Shown here: positions 1 to 7,753 of the stretch, piece after piece
Layout: each line of letters begins with the position of its first letter
Position numbering within the stretch: position 1 is the first letter of the stretch
Assembly (NCBI RefSeq): GCF_001975725.1
Contig: NZ_CP019434.1
Coordinates: 744,001 to 808,000 of the forward strand
Length of the DNA stretch: 64,000 bases
From: Acidihalobacter ferrooxydans
GTDB taxonomy: Bacteria > Pseudomonadota > Gammaproteobacteria > DSM-5130 > Acidihalobacteraceae
Direction: 5' to 3'
Position numbers and translations under genes: made by a program
Notes under the pieces: model-generated
What the model was told of the DNA's origin: nothing
What the model saw: only the letters and a program-made list of their open reading frames with translations
Databases searched by the model: none

Positions 1-316
1 TTTGCGTACTGGCGATTGGCACGGCGCGTTTGATCAGGCCGTCGCTGATCAGCAGGTCTATCGGACCGGGTGTGATCGAAATGAATACATCCGCACGCAT
101 CTGTTTGCCGGCCAGCAAGCGCGCCAGCCCCCAGGCGCCACGCCCGATACCTTGATAAGTGACGTCGTTTGTCCTGGCGAATGCCGGACCGAGCGCGCGA
201 TCCATGACGACGCCCATCGACCCGGCATAGGCGATGGTCAAGGTGTCTTTGGCATATGCAGTTACGCTGAGGCCAACGAGCAAAGTGGCGAGAAGAGCGG
301 TAAGGGGTTTGCGCAT
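1..316 (-). CDS. Molybdate/tungstate-type ABC transporter periplasmic binding protein (5' part only)
   Basis: The reverse strand reads from an ATG at 316 for 105 codons to the window edge without a stop. The product begins with a Sec-type signal peptide (MRKPLTALLATLLVGLSVTA, probable cleavage after AYA). It continues with AYAGSMG, then GIGRGAWGLARLLAGKQ and RADVFIS. This is the usual N-terminal layout of ModA/WtpA-like oxyanion-binding proteins: beta-strand, AGS anion loop, then G-x-ADVFIS. Molybdate or tungstate is the likely ligand because the next gene upstream on this strand is ModE-like, but sulfate or another oxyanion cannot be excluded from a third of the protein. The permease and ATPase genes would lie beyond the left edge. 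Roughly 520 bp of repeats separates it from the ModE-like gene. Confidence 0.75.
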   Translation of the reverse strand, partial: MRKPLTALLATLLVGLSVTAYAKDTLTIAYAGSMGVVMDRALGPAFARTNDVTYQGIGRGAWGLARLLAGKQMRADVFISITPGPIDLLISDGLIKRAVPIASTQ

Positions 317-511
317 GGGATCGTCTGTCGATTCGTGAAGTGTTGTGTATGGACTGGCATAACGACACGTAATATATCACCGGATATAACGGGTTGTCTG
401 TGGGCGGGCGTTCTGATGCTGTTGTGCGGTGTTCGCGGGTTCGGTGATCTGCCGAACACGCTATCCGGGTTTGGGGTGGGCCAATGAGTCGGGGATGACA
501 GTCCTGTCTGC

Positions 512-616
512 TTAATCCGGCTCATCCAGTTAGAAGAGGCGCTCTTGCGTGATCGTTGAACCCACGGTCGCTTCTCCGCTCGGGCATGGCGGAACAATGC
601 CGTTCACGGAAGAAAA
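512..616 (+). repeat. Family A dispersed repeat, copy A1 (3' truncated)
   Basis: This copy begins with a degenerate terminal motif (TAATCCGGCTCATCCAG) and the block AGAAGAGGCGCTCTTG. It continues through GATCGTTGAACCCA and the palindromic core around CGCTCGGGCATGG and AATGCCGTTC. The same order of blocks recurs near 54690 and 63505. It lies in the 317-836 gap between the binding-protein and ModE-like genes. Nothing else recognisable is in that gap apart from repeat B1. Confidence 0.75.
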
Positions 617-667
617 CATCCTTTTAATACAAGTATTTGTGCTGTCATCACCGCGCCTGATGAATGA

Positions 668-832
668 ACCCGAATGGTGCACAAATTCCCACCGATCTCA
701 CCGGTCTCTTGATTCCACAAGGGATATTTTCTCAGTCAGCCGTCATCACCGGTACGCCGCTCCTTCGGTGTCTTTTGTGAAACTCAGATCCGGCGCAATG
801 TCGGCACTCGTGATGAAACACCCGGGTTAACG
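668..832 (+). repeat. Family B dispersed repeat, copy B1
   Basis: Blocks in order are a degenerate AACCCGAATGGTGCAC end, CCACCGATCTC, TTGATTCCACAAGGGATA, TCTCAGTCAGCCGTCATCAC, a TACGCCGCTCCTTCGG block, and the end GATGAAACACCCGGGTTA. The copies near 58730 and 10185 share this order. The ModE-like stop codon (837) starts about 5 bp after the element ends. Confidence 0.75.
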
Positions 833-836
833 GGGT

Positions 837-1193
837 TCAATGATCAACCGAATCCACCAGAAATTCGCCGAATTCGCTGATTTCATCGGCAATGGCCAGC
901 TGCGCTCTGGTTTCCATTTTGCGATACCGCGCCAGCATATCGCGCCCGAACTCGGTCACGTTTGCACCACCACCGCCTTTCCCGCCCGCCGCGGTCGTCA
1001 CCAGAGGTTCGCGGAAGCTCTGGTTCATGGTGTCGACGAGCAGCCATGCGCGGCGGTAGGACATATTCATCCGCCGCGCCGCGGCGGAGATTGATCCGGT
1101 TTGCTGGATGGCGTCGAGCAGGTCGGCCTTGCCTGGCCCCATCGCGATGATGGAGCCGAGCAGAATACGGATGCGTGGCTCGGTTCTGCCCAC
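837..1193 (-). CDS. modE: ModE-type N-terminal winged-helix regulator (DNA-binding domain only)
   Basis: This is a 118-residue protein matching the DNA-binding half of ModE, the molybdate-responsive regulator. It shows the helix-turn-helix stretch GSISAAARRMNMSYRRAW (about 33-50), then the ModE hallmark TTAAGGKGGGGANVTEFG (about 66-83), where the glycine-rich wing precedes a dimerisation helix. The C-terminal MOP/TOBE molybdate-binding domains of full ModE (about 260 residues) are absent, so molybdate would have to be sensed differently. It starts 5 bp downstream of argF and is probably co-transcribed with argD-argF. It precedes the oxyanion-binding protein on the same strand, a plausible target. 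Short ModE-like proteins occur widely, so truncation by mutation is not implied. Confidence 0.85.
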   Translation of the reverse strand: MGRTEPRIRILLGSIIAMGPGKADLLDAIQQTGSISAAARRMNMSYRRAWLLVDTMNQSFREPLVTTAAGGKGGGGANVTEFGRDMLARYRKMETRAQLAIADEISEFGEFLVDSVDH

Positions 1194-1198
1194 GGGGT

Positions 1199-2110
1199 TC
1201 AGCGGTATGCGTCGAGCAGAAATTCGAGCAGCGCTTTTTGTGCGTGCAGGCGGTTTTCAGCCTCATCCCAGACGACGCTTTGCGGCCCGTCGATGACCTC
1301 GGCGGAGACTTCTTCACCGCGGTGCGCCGGCAGGCAATGCATGAACACGGCATCCTTGGATGCCTTGGCCATCAGGGTGGCATCGACCTGATAGTCGGCG
1401 AAGGCGGCGGCGCGTTTGGCTTGTTCGTCCTCTTGCCCCATGCTCGCCCACACGTCGGTCGTGATAAGGTCGGCATCCGTCGCGGCGGCGAGTCGATCCC
1501 GGACGATTTCGACGTGACCGGCGGCGGCTTCGACAAAGCGTGCGTCCGGGTCGTAGCCTTCGGGGCAGGCCACACGCAGCTTGAAGTCGAGCTGCGCGGC
1601 GGCATTGATCCAGGAGTGGCACATGTTGTTGCCGTCACCGATCCAGGCCACGGTGCGGCCACGGATGTCGCCGCGATGTTCCTGATAGGTCTGTAGGTCG
1701 GCGAGTAGTTGGCAGGGGTGGATGTCGTCACTCAGGCCGTTGATCACGGGCACCCTAGAGTGTGCGGCAAATCGCTCCAGCGTGGTATGCGCGAAGGTGC
1801 GAATCATGACCGCGTCGACCATGCGTGAGAGCACGCGCGCGGTGTCCTCGATCGGTTCGCCGCGCCCGAGTTGGGTGTCGCGCGGCGAAAGGAATAGCGC
1901 GTGACCGCCGAGCTGGGCCATGCCGACCTCAAAGGATACGCGCGTGCGGGTCGAGGATTTCTCGAAGATCATGCCGAGGGTTTTGCCTGGCAGCGGAGTA
2001 TGACGGTCACCACGATGCTGGATGGCTTTGAGTTCACTGGCACGGCTGATGATCCGGCGCAGTTCGTCACCGTTCAGGTCGTGCAGGCTCAGGAAATGGC
2101 GTACGGACAT
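1199..2110 (-). CDS. argF: Ornithine carbamoyltransferase
   Basis: A cytoplasmic arginine-pathway enzyme converting ornithine and carbamoyl phosphate to citrulline. The 303-residue product carries the carbamoyl-phosphate motif STRTR (about 53-57), HPCQ (about 131-134) and the ornithine-binding [11 protein letters not shown] (about 258-268). All are typical of anabolic ArgF, whose short form is about 305 residues. The ATG at 2110 is preferred to an in-frame TTG two codons upstream, because it matches the family N-terminus and sits 2 bp after the argD stop. Gene order argD-argF on one strand, with ModE-like downstream, indicates a small arginine operon. The deacetylase argE is at 34.6 kb. Confidence 0.96.
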   Translation of the reverse strand: MSVRHFLSLHDLNGDELRRIISRASELKAIQHRGDRHTPLPGKTLGMIFEKSSTRTRVSFEVGMAQLGGHALFLSPRDTQLGRGEPIEDTARVLSRMVDAVMIRTFAHTTLERFAAHSRVPVINGLSDDIHPCQLLADLQTYQEHRGDIRGRTVAWIGDGNNMCHSWINAAAQLDFKLRVACPEGYDPDARFVEAAAGHVEIVRDRLAAATDADLITTDVWASMGQEDEQAKRAAAFADYQVDATLMAKASKDAVFMHCLPAHRGEEVSAEVIDGPQSVVWDEAENRLHAQKALLEFLLDAYR

Positions 2111-2112
2111 GG

Positions 2113-3300
2113 TCAACCCTCCGGGGTGCTGGACAGGAACTCGCGGACCAGCGCGACGACGCCGTCGACGATGGCTTGCGCCTGTGCGTCGTCGATGATC
2201 AGTGGCGGTAGCAGGCGGATGACGTTGCCGGCGGTGACGTTGATGAGCAGGCCCTGCTCGCGGGCACGCTCGACCAGCTCCGCGCAGGGGCGGTCGAGTT
2301 CGATGCCGAGCAGCAGGCCAAGGCCGCGAATATCCGTCACGCCGCTGCGGCCGCTCAGGCCGTCATGCAGACCGGCGAGCATGCGCTGGCCCAGCGCGGC
2401 GGCCCGTTCGACCAGCCCGTTGGACTCGATGGCGTCGATCACCGCCAGTGCCGTGCGGCAGGCCAGCGGATTGCCGCCGAAGGTGGAGCCGTGATTGCCC
2501 GGCGCAAAGGTCCGGGCGGCTTCGCCGCACGCCAGGCAGGCGCCGATGGGCATGCCGTTGCCGAGGGCCTTGGCGAGCGTCATGACGTCCGGGCGAATGC
2601 CGTTGAGCTGGTGCGCGAACCAGCGTCCGGCGCGACCCATGCCGCTCTGGATTTCATCCAGCATCAGCAGCCAGCCGTGTTCGTCGCACAGGCTGCGCAG
2701 GCCATTGAGATAGTCGTCCGGCGGGATGCAGATGCCCCCTTCGCCCTGCACCGGTTCGACCAGCACGGCAACCACGTTGGGGCGATTGGCGGCGATCTGA
2801 CGGACTGCCTCGATGTCACCGTAGGGCGCACGCACGAAACCACGCACCAGCGGCTCGAAGCCGGCCTGAACCTTGCGGTTGCCCGTGGCGCTCAGCGTCG
2901 CCAGGGTGCGGCCGTGGAAGCTGTGTTCCATGACGACGATTTCAGGCTCGGCGATGTGATGATTGTGGCCATAGAGGCGTGCGATTTTGATGGCCGCTTC
3001 ATTGGCCTCGGCACCTGAGTTGCTGAAGAAGGCCGCATCCATGCCGGCGAGGGTACACAGACGCTGACCGAGTCTTGACTGTGTTTCGACCTGATAGAGG
3101 TTGGAGGTATGCATCAGCGTACGTGCCTGCTCGCAGACTGCATCGCTCACGGCAGGGTGGGCGTGGCCGAGGCCGCATACGGCGATGCCGGAGATGGCAT
3201 CGAGATAGCGCCGATCATTGTCATCGTATAGCCAGGGGCCTTCGCCACGGACGAATGTGATGGGTTGGCGGGCGTAGGTATGCATGAGGTAATCGCTCAC
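2113..3300 (-). CDS. argD: Acetylornithine aminotransferase
   Basis: A PLP-dependent aminotransferase that makes N-acetylornithine from N-acetylglutamate semialdehyde and glutamate; many ArgD enzymes also serve in lysine synthesis. The 395 residues contain SGAEANEAA (about 95-103), HSFHGRT (about 126-132), DEIQSGMGR (about 215-223) and the Schiff-base lysine K244 in [11 protein letters not shown]. Translation probably starts at GTG 3300. A downstream ATG five codons in is possible and neither has a strong Shine-Dalgarno. A terminator-like hairpin with a T-run lies only 35 bp upstream (see 3335-3365), so expression may involve read-through or attenuation. It is followed immediately by argF. 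Confidence 0.96.
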   Translation of the reverse strand: MSDYLMHTYARQPITFVRGEGPWLYDDNDRRYLDAISGIAVCGLGHAHPAVSDAVCEQARTLMHTSNLYQVETQSRLGQRLCTLAGMDAAFFSNSGAEANEAAIKIARLYGHNHHIAEPEIVVMEHSFHGRTLATLSATGNRKVQAGFEPLVRGFVRAPYGDIEAVRQIAANRPNVVAVLVEPVQGEGGICIPPDDYLNGLRSLCDEHGWLLMLDEIQSGMGRAGRWFAHQLNGIRPDVMTLAKALGNGMPIGACLACGEAARTFAPGNHGSTFGGNPLACRTALAVIDAIESNGLVERAAALGQRMLAGLHDGLSGRSGVTDIRGLGLLLGIELDRPCAELVERAREQGLLINVTAGNVIRLLPPLIIDDAQAQAIVDGVVALVREFLSSTPEG

Positions 3301-3334
3301 GGCTGTTTCTCTGTCAAGTGGCTGCGTGATCTGG

Positions 3335-3365
3335 AAAATAAAAACGGCAGCGCTGCGGGCTGCCG
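3335..3365 (-). terminator. Intrinsic terminator between sodB and argD (or argD leader attenuator)
   Basis: Read on the minus strand, a 7-bp perfect stem (CGGCAGC / GCTGCCG, 3365-3359 and 3351-3345) is followed by TTTTTATTTT. This is a textbook Rho-independent terminator placed 35 bp before the argD GTG and 170 bp after the sodB stop. A 6-4-6 inverted repeat (AATCTA/TAGATT, 3376-3391) lies just upstream of it. Confidence 0.75.
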
Positions 3366-3533
3366 GTCTGATTTCAATCTAAGCATAGATTTGCCGCGGT
3401 TTTCCAGGGAAAAACGGCAAAAAAGAGGTTTTTGGATGGTTTTGTTCGAGAAATGCGGGCCAAAATCGACCCTGGGCGGTGGCCCCAAGGGGTGATACCT
3501 GCCGACGCGGGGCGCGCCGGCAGGTGCGCGGGC

Positions 3534-4118
3534 TCAGGCGCCGAAGTTGGTGGCGACGAAGTCCCAGTTGACAACGTTCCAGAAGGCTTCGAGGTATTTC
3601 GGACGCGCATTGCGGTAGTCGATGTAGTAGGCGTGTTCCCATACGTCGACGGTCAGCAGCGGGGTGAGGCCGTCCCGCAGCGGGTTGGCGGCGTTGCTGG
3701 TGTTGACGATTTCGAGGTCGCCGGAGCTGTTCTTGACCAGCCAGGTCCAGCCTGAACCGAAGTTGCCGGCGCCGGAGGCGGCAAATTTTTCCTTGAATTC
3801 GGCGAAGCTGCCGAAGGTTTTGTCGATGGCTGCGGCCAGTTCGCCGGTCGGTGCGCCACCGGCGTTCGGACCCATGCAGGCAAAATAGAAGGTGTGGTTC
3901 CAGACCTGGGCGCCGTTGTTGAAGATGCCGCCGGCCGGGGCCTTGCGAATGATGTCTTCCAGGCTGGCGCTCTCGAACTCAGTGCCCGGCACGAGCTTGT
4001 TCAGGTTGGCGACGTAGGTTGCGTGGTGCTTGCCGTGATGGAACTCCAGGGTTTCTGCGGAAACGTGTGGTTCCAGAGCGGTTTTTTCATAGGGTAAAGG
4101 GGGTAGTTCGAAGGCCAT
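3534..4118 (-). CDS. sodB: Iron-type superoxide dismutase
   Basis: A cytoplasmic enzyme dismutating superoxide to oxygen and hydrogen peroxide. The 194-residue length and the metal ligands H27 (FHHGKHH), H75 (WNHTFY), D158 and H162 ([13 protein letters not shown]) are those of the Fe/Mn SOD family. Q71 in AQVWNHTFY is the second-sphere glutamine position typical of the iron form. A strong Shine-Dalgarno (AAAGGAGT) precedes the ATG at 4118. It is monocistronic in appearance, with repeats upstream and a terminator downstream before argD. Confidence 0.96.
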   Translation of the reverse strand: MAFELPPLPYEKTALEPHVSAETLEFHHGKHHATYVANLNKLVPGTEFESASLEDIIRKAPAGGIFNNGAQVWNHTFYFACMGPNAGGAPTGELAAAIDKTFGSFAEFKEKFAASGAGNFGSGWTWLVKNSSGDLEIVNTSNAANPLRDGLTPLLTVDVWEHAYYIDYRNARPKYLEAFWNVVNWDFVATNFGA

Positions 4119-4537
4119 GGAGTCACTCCTTTGAGATTGATGGGGGTGTGCCGTGTGCGGGTCCGAACGGGCAAGCCTGGTCGGAAGCGGTTGTCACAAG
4201 ACGGACGCGAAAACGACACGCGACGCCTTCTAAAATAGGCCAGACGGGTTGGACATGCAATAATTGCGGCGCATTCAGCGGGGATTTTCTACCCGGCTTT
4301 GTGCGCCGTTCTGGCGGTTGGGTTGTGCCGCGGCGGCGTTGATCGGCTTGCCGATCACGGCGCGATCGGCCACGATTCGCGTCTTGGCCCGTCGCCTTTC
4401 ATGTCGGCTGTTCGTGCGCCCGGGTTCGAAACGCCGATTCCTTCGTGGTTATCCGGTTCATTCGACCCGCCTGACTCAGGGCAGTGAGGCGTTATATGAA
4501 GACGCTGGCTTTGCAGTCATGCCTATTGTCGCGTGGC
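4119..4537. other. Non-coding stretch upstream of sodB
   Basis: I see no gene in this 420-bp stretch. It should hold the sodB promoter on the minus strand. No clear Fur-box or sigma-70 pair stood out by eye. Repeat fragments begin at about 4540. Confidence 0.5.
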
Positions 4538-4574
4538 GGAGTGTCTCGCCTCATGGAAGATTCGGGTTCAAACT

Positions 4575-4730
4575 CATGCGATGTTCTATGGATTGCGTTG
4601 ATCGCGCGCCGGATATGGCCTGTTCGAAGGGGCCGCCGAAGCAACGGCGCAGCGGTGGAGGTGGCCGACCGGTGAGCTATTCCTCGTGGAATCATAAAAT
4701 CCATGGGGTCGGTCGGAATTTGTGAAACAT
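4575..4730 (-). repeat. Family B dispersed repeat, copy B2 (diverged)
   Basis: Read on the minus strand this copy has GAATGTTTCACAAATTCC, CGACCGACCCC, TGATTCCACGAGGAATAG, a GCGCCGTTGCTTCGGC block and CATATCCGGCGCGC. This is the family B block order. A short family A end (CCTCATGGAAGATTCGGGTT, 4550-4569) abuts it on the left and an A fragment abuts it on the right. Confidence 0.6.
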
Positions 4731-4734
4731 TCGG

Positions 4735-4780
4735 GCAGGCAAGAGTGCCTCTTCTAATGGATGATCTGGGTTAAACGTTG
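4735..4780 (-). repeat. Family A repeat end fragment, directly upstream of the amidotransferase gene
   Basis: The block GCAAGAGTGCCTCTTCTAAT followed by GGATGATCTGGGTTAAAC is the reverse complement of the A1 left end. It ends 8 bp before the start-proximal sequence of the gene at 4789. Confidence 0.7.
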
Positions 4781-4788
4781 GAGTTGTT

Positions 4789-6576
4789 ATGTGTGGTATT
4801 GCGGGTGAGCTGCGTCTGGATGGAACCGGGCCGCAAGAGCGCACGATGCGCTCGATGCTGGATTGTCTGCGGCGGCGCGGCCCGGATAGCGAAGGTGTGT
4901 TCACGGATGGCGGGCTGGCGCTCGGCCATCGTCGGTTGTCGATCATCGATCTTTCCACCGCGGCCGATCAACCGATGCAGGATGCGGGAAATGGCCTGAA
5001 CATCGTATTCAATGGCACGATTTACAATTATCCCGACCTGCGCCGCGAGTTGCAGGGATTGGGGCACAGTTTTCGTTCCACTGGCGACACCGAGGTCATT
5101 CTCAAGGCGTATGCACAGTGGGGGGAGCGGTGTGTCGAGCGTCTGATCGGCATGTTTGCCTTCGGCATTTGGGATAGTCGCAGACGCAGGCTGTTCCTGG
5201 CGCGTGACCGCATGGGCATCAAGCCGCTGTACTACAGTGAGTCGCCCCAGGCGTTTCGCTTCGCTTCCAACACGCAGGCGCTGCTCGCCGCGGGTGTCGA
5301 CACTGACATTGATCCGCTGGCCCTGCACCATCACATGAGCTTGCATGCGGTGGTGCCCGCGCCACGAACCCTGCTCAAGGGTATACGCAAGCTGCCCCCC
5401 GCGCATACGCTGAGTATCGGTGAGGATGGACGCATGACCGTGCGTCGTTACTGGTCTCTGAACGCGACACGCCCCGCCGCGGCGCGCAGCGAAGGCGAGT
5501 GGATCGAGGCGGTGCATGAGGCGCTGCGCGTGGCGGTCGAGCGGCGCTTGCGCATTGCCGACGTGCCGGTCGGCGTGCTGCTTTCCGGCGGTCTGGATTC
5601 CAGTCTGCTGGTCGCGTTGCTGGCCGAGTCCGGCGCGCAGGGGCTGAAAACGTTCACTGTCGGTTTCGAGGATCAACCGGAAGAAAAAGGAAGCGAGTTC
5701 GAGTACTCAGACCCGGTGGCCGAGCGTTACGCGACCGAACACTATAAGTTCGAGATCCCCAACAGCGAGGTGCTGACGCGTCTGCCCGAGGCTATCGATC
5801 TGATGTCGGAACCGATGGTAGCGCAGGATGCGGTGGCCTTTTATCTGCTGTCCGAGCAGGTGTCGAGGCACGTCAAGGCCGTGCAGTCGGGACAGGGCGC
5901 GGACGAAGTCTTCGGTGGGTATTTCTGGTACCCGCAGATGGCGGCGGCGCAGGGCGCGCCCATCGACCGTTTCCGTTCGCGTTATTTCGATCGTGATCAT
6001 GCCGAGTACCTGCGTACGGTCGCGCCGGCTTATGCGACCGATGACGTGACCTCGGCGTACATCGCCGAACGGCTGAACGAGCCTGATGCGGATGCGTTCA
6101 TCGATCAGGTGTTGCGCCTCGACGTGACTACGCTGATCGTCGACGATCCGGTCAAACGGGTGGACAACATGACCATGGCGTGGGGGCTGGAGGCGCGCGT
6201 ACCTTTCCTGGATCACGAGCTGGTCGAGCTGGCAGCGCGTATGCCACCCGAGCTGAAACTCGCCAGCGGCGGCAAGCATGTGCTCAAGCAGATCGCCCGC
6301 GGACGGATTCCGGATGCGGTGATCGACCGCAAGAAAGGCTATTTCCCGGTGCCAGCGCTGAAATACGTGCGCGGCGAGGCGTACGACTTCATGGCGGACG
6401 TTCTCAATGCGCGCGCCTGTCGCGAACGCGGACTGTATCGACGGGATTATGTCGATGCGCTGCTCGCCAATCCTGAGGGAGATCAGGCGTTCACGGCCAT
6501 TCGCGGCAACAAGCTTTGGCATCTGGCCTTGCTGGAGCTTTGGCTGCAACGCAATGTCGACGGCAAGTCTGTCTGA
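4789..6576 (+). CDS. asnO: Asparagine-synthase-family amidotransferase, N-acetylglutaminylglutamine (AsnO) type
   Basis: A glutamine-hydrolysing amidotransferase. Cys2 is the N-terminal nucleophile (MCGIAGELRL). The class II glutaminase domain runs to about 195, with RRGPDSEG and NGTIYNYPDL. The C-terminal synthetase domain has the pyrophosphate loop LLSGGLDSS (about 264-272) and GQGADEVFGGY. The 595-residue length and the region SEPMVAQDAVAFYLLSEQVS resemble the family amidating N-acetylglutaminylglutamine to the osmolyte NAGGN, rather than plain AsnB (about 554 residues). In the known locus it is accompanied by a GNAT/ATP-grasp dipeptide synthetase and an M42-like peptidase. Neither is adjacent here. 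Plain asparagine synthesis remains an alternative. Confidence 0.75.
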   Translation: MCGIAGELRLDGTGPQERTMRSMLDCLRRRGPDSEGVFTDGGLALGHRRLSIIDLSTAADQPMQDAGNGLNIVFNGTIYNYPDLRRELQGLGHSFRSTGDTEVILKAYAQWGERCVERLIGMFAFGIWDSRRRRLFLARDRMGIKPLYYSESPQAFRFASNTQALLAAGVDTDIDPLALHHHMSLHAVVPAPRTLLKGIRKLPPAHTLSIGEDGRMTVRRYWSLNATRPAAARSEGEWIEAVHEALRVAVERRLRIADVPVGVLLSGGLDSSLLVALLAESGAQGLKTFTVGFEDQPEEKGSEFEYSDPVAERYATEHYKFEIPNSEVLTRLPEAIDLMSEPMVAQDAVAFYLLSEQVSRHVKAVQSGQGADEVFGGYFWYPQMAAAQGAPIDRFRSRYFDRDHAEYLRTVAPAYATDDVTSAYIAERLNEPDADAFIDQVLRLDVTTLIVDDPVKRVDNMTMAWGLEARVPFLDHELVELAARMPPELKLASGGKHVLKQIARGRIPDAVIDRKKGYFPVPALKYVRGEAYDFMADVLNARACRERGLYRRDYVDALLANPEGDQAFTAIRGNKLWHLALLELWLQRNVDGKSV

Positions 6577-6729
6577 CAGTGAATGACATAAAATCAAACA
6601 TTACAATGTATTGAATCGTCTTCCTTAGAAGTTGCCTAAGCTTTTTTTCGGGCGTATTCTCAGTCTGCGCGGCGCGTCTGCCGCGCGACCCGACTCGGCA
6701 TGAGGCTGATATGGACTGGGAGGACTGAA

Positions 6730-7602
6730 GTGGACACATTTGATCGCCGTCGTTTTCTTCTTGGATCGCTGGGCCTTCTTGGAGGCGTGGCGATGTCCCG
6801 CGCGCAGGCGCATACACTCAAACCCGTGATTACCGCGACTCAGGCGCGCCCCTGGCGCCTGCGCGACGCGGTCGTGTGCATCGATCCGGGCCATGGCGGA
6901 CTCGATCCGGGCGCGATCGGGCACCATGGCACCTATGAAAAAAATGTCGTGCTCGATATCGCGCACCGTCTGCGCCGGCTGGTGGAGGCCGAAACGGGCA
7001 TGCAGCCGATCATGACGCGCAGCGGCGACGAGTACGTGACGCTGGAGAAACGAGTGTTCTACGCGCAGAAAAATCGCGCGGATCTTTTCGTAGCCATTCA
7101 TGCGGATGCCTCACCCTACAGCGAACCGCACGGCTCTTCGGTGTACGTGTTCACTCGTCATGGCGCCAGCAGTGAGTCGGCGCATGTTCTGGCCGAAAGC
7201 CAGAATAGACTCGATCGCACCGTCGGCCTCGGCGGACAGGGTCATTCGCTGTTGAGCGAAACCCTGTTCGACCTTGAAAGTCATGCCGTACTTGCCGAAA
7301 GCCTGATATTTGGCAAGCATGTGATGGATAACATCACGCATGTCGATAAATACCGCTATAGCGGCGTGCAGCGTGCAGCATTTGTCGTGCTCGCCGCGCC
7401 GAGTTTTCCCTCCACATTGGTCGAAACCGCATTCATTTCAAATCCCGAGCAGGAGCGCATGCTGCGCAGTCCGGCATTCCGGCAGCGCATGGCCGAGTCG
7501 CTGCTGGCCGGAATCAAGGGGTATTTCCGCGAGCATGCGCCGCCGGGAACCCTGCTAGCGGCGCGCAGCGATGCCTTGCAGTCGATGCACACCCACACTT
7601 GA
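6730..7602 (+). CDS. amiC: N-acetylmuramoyl-L-alanine amidase, AmiC-like, Tat-exported
   Basis: A periplasmic zinc amidase (Amidase_3 family) cutting peptide stems from murein, mainly at the septum. The GTG at 6730 is chosen because a GGGAGG Shine-Dalgarno ends 6 bp upstream. An ATG at 6700 lacks one. The product (290 residues) starts with a twin-arginine signal (FDRRRFLLGSLGLLGG), as in AmiA/AmiC. Zinc-site motifs are IDPGHGGLDPGA, YEKNVVLDIA, VAIHADAS and the catalytic-glutamate motif LVETAFISNP. It lacks the AMIN septum-targeting domain of E. coli AmiC, being shorter (AmiC is about 417), so it is closer in architecture to AmiA. Confidence 0.88.
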   Translation: MDTFDRRRFLLGSLGLLGGVAMSRAQAHTLKPVITATQARPWRLRDAVVCIDPGHGGLDPGAIGHHGTYEKNVVLDIAHRLRRLVEAETGMQPIMTRSGDEYVTLEKRVFYAQKNRADLFVAIHADASPYSEPHGSSVYVFTRHGASSESAHVLAESQNRLDRTVGLGGQGHSLLSETLFDLESHAVLAESLIFGKHVMDNITHVDKYRYSGVQRAAFVVLAAPSFPSTLVETAFISNPEQERMLRSPAFRQRMAESLLAGIKGYFREHAPPGTLLAARSDALQSMHTHT

Positions 7603-7705
7603 GTGCGTGCCGGCCCGATCTGCGATGGGTCGCTCATTGGTGATATTTAATACGACTTAAACGGGTCGTTTTGAATTATTGATACCTCTTCATGGTGGGC
7701 CTATC

Positions 7706-7742
7706 GTCATCTTCCCGCAGCACGTCGCTGCGGGAAGATGAC
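7706..7742 (+). promoter_or_regulatory. Perfect 16-bp stem-loop immediately before the MFS ribosome binding site
   Basis: Positions 7706-7721 pair perfectly with 7727-7742 around a 5-base loop (ACGTC). The Shine-Dalgarno GGAGG of the MFS gene begins at the base of the stem (7743) and the ATG is at 7754. There is no T-run after the stem, so it is not a standard terminator. It may be a translational or mRNA-stability element, or an operator as DNA. Confidence 0.7.
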
Positions 7743-7753
7743 GGAGGTTTATC

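Noticed and set aside
3497-3525. 8-bp stem ACCTGCCG/CGGCAGGT after sodB as terminator
   Set aside because: No T-run follows on the minus strand, and the better terminator is at 3335-3365.
4771-5676. 301-codon minus-strand frame
   Set aside because: It is antisense to the AsnO-like gene, which has full catalytic motifs.
6666-6690. Hairpin CGCGGC/GCCGCG after the AsnO-like gene as terminator
   Set aside because: The stem is followed by ACCCGACT, with no T-run; left unassigned.
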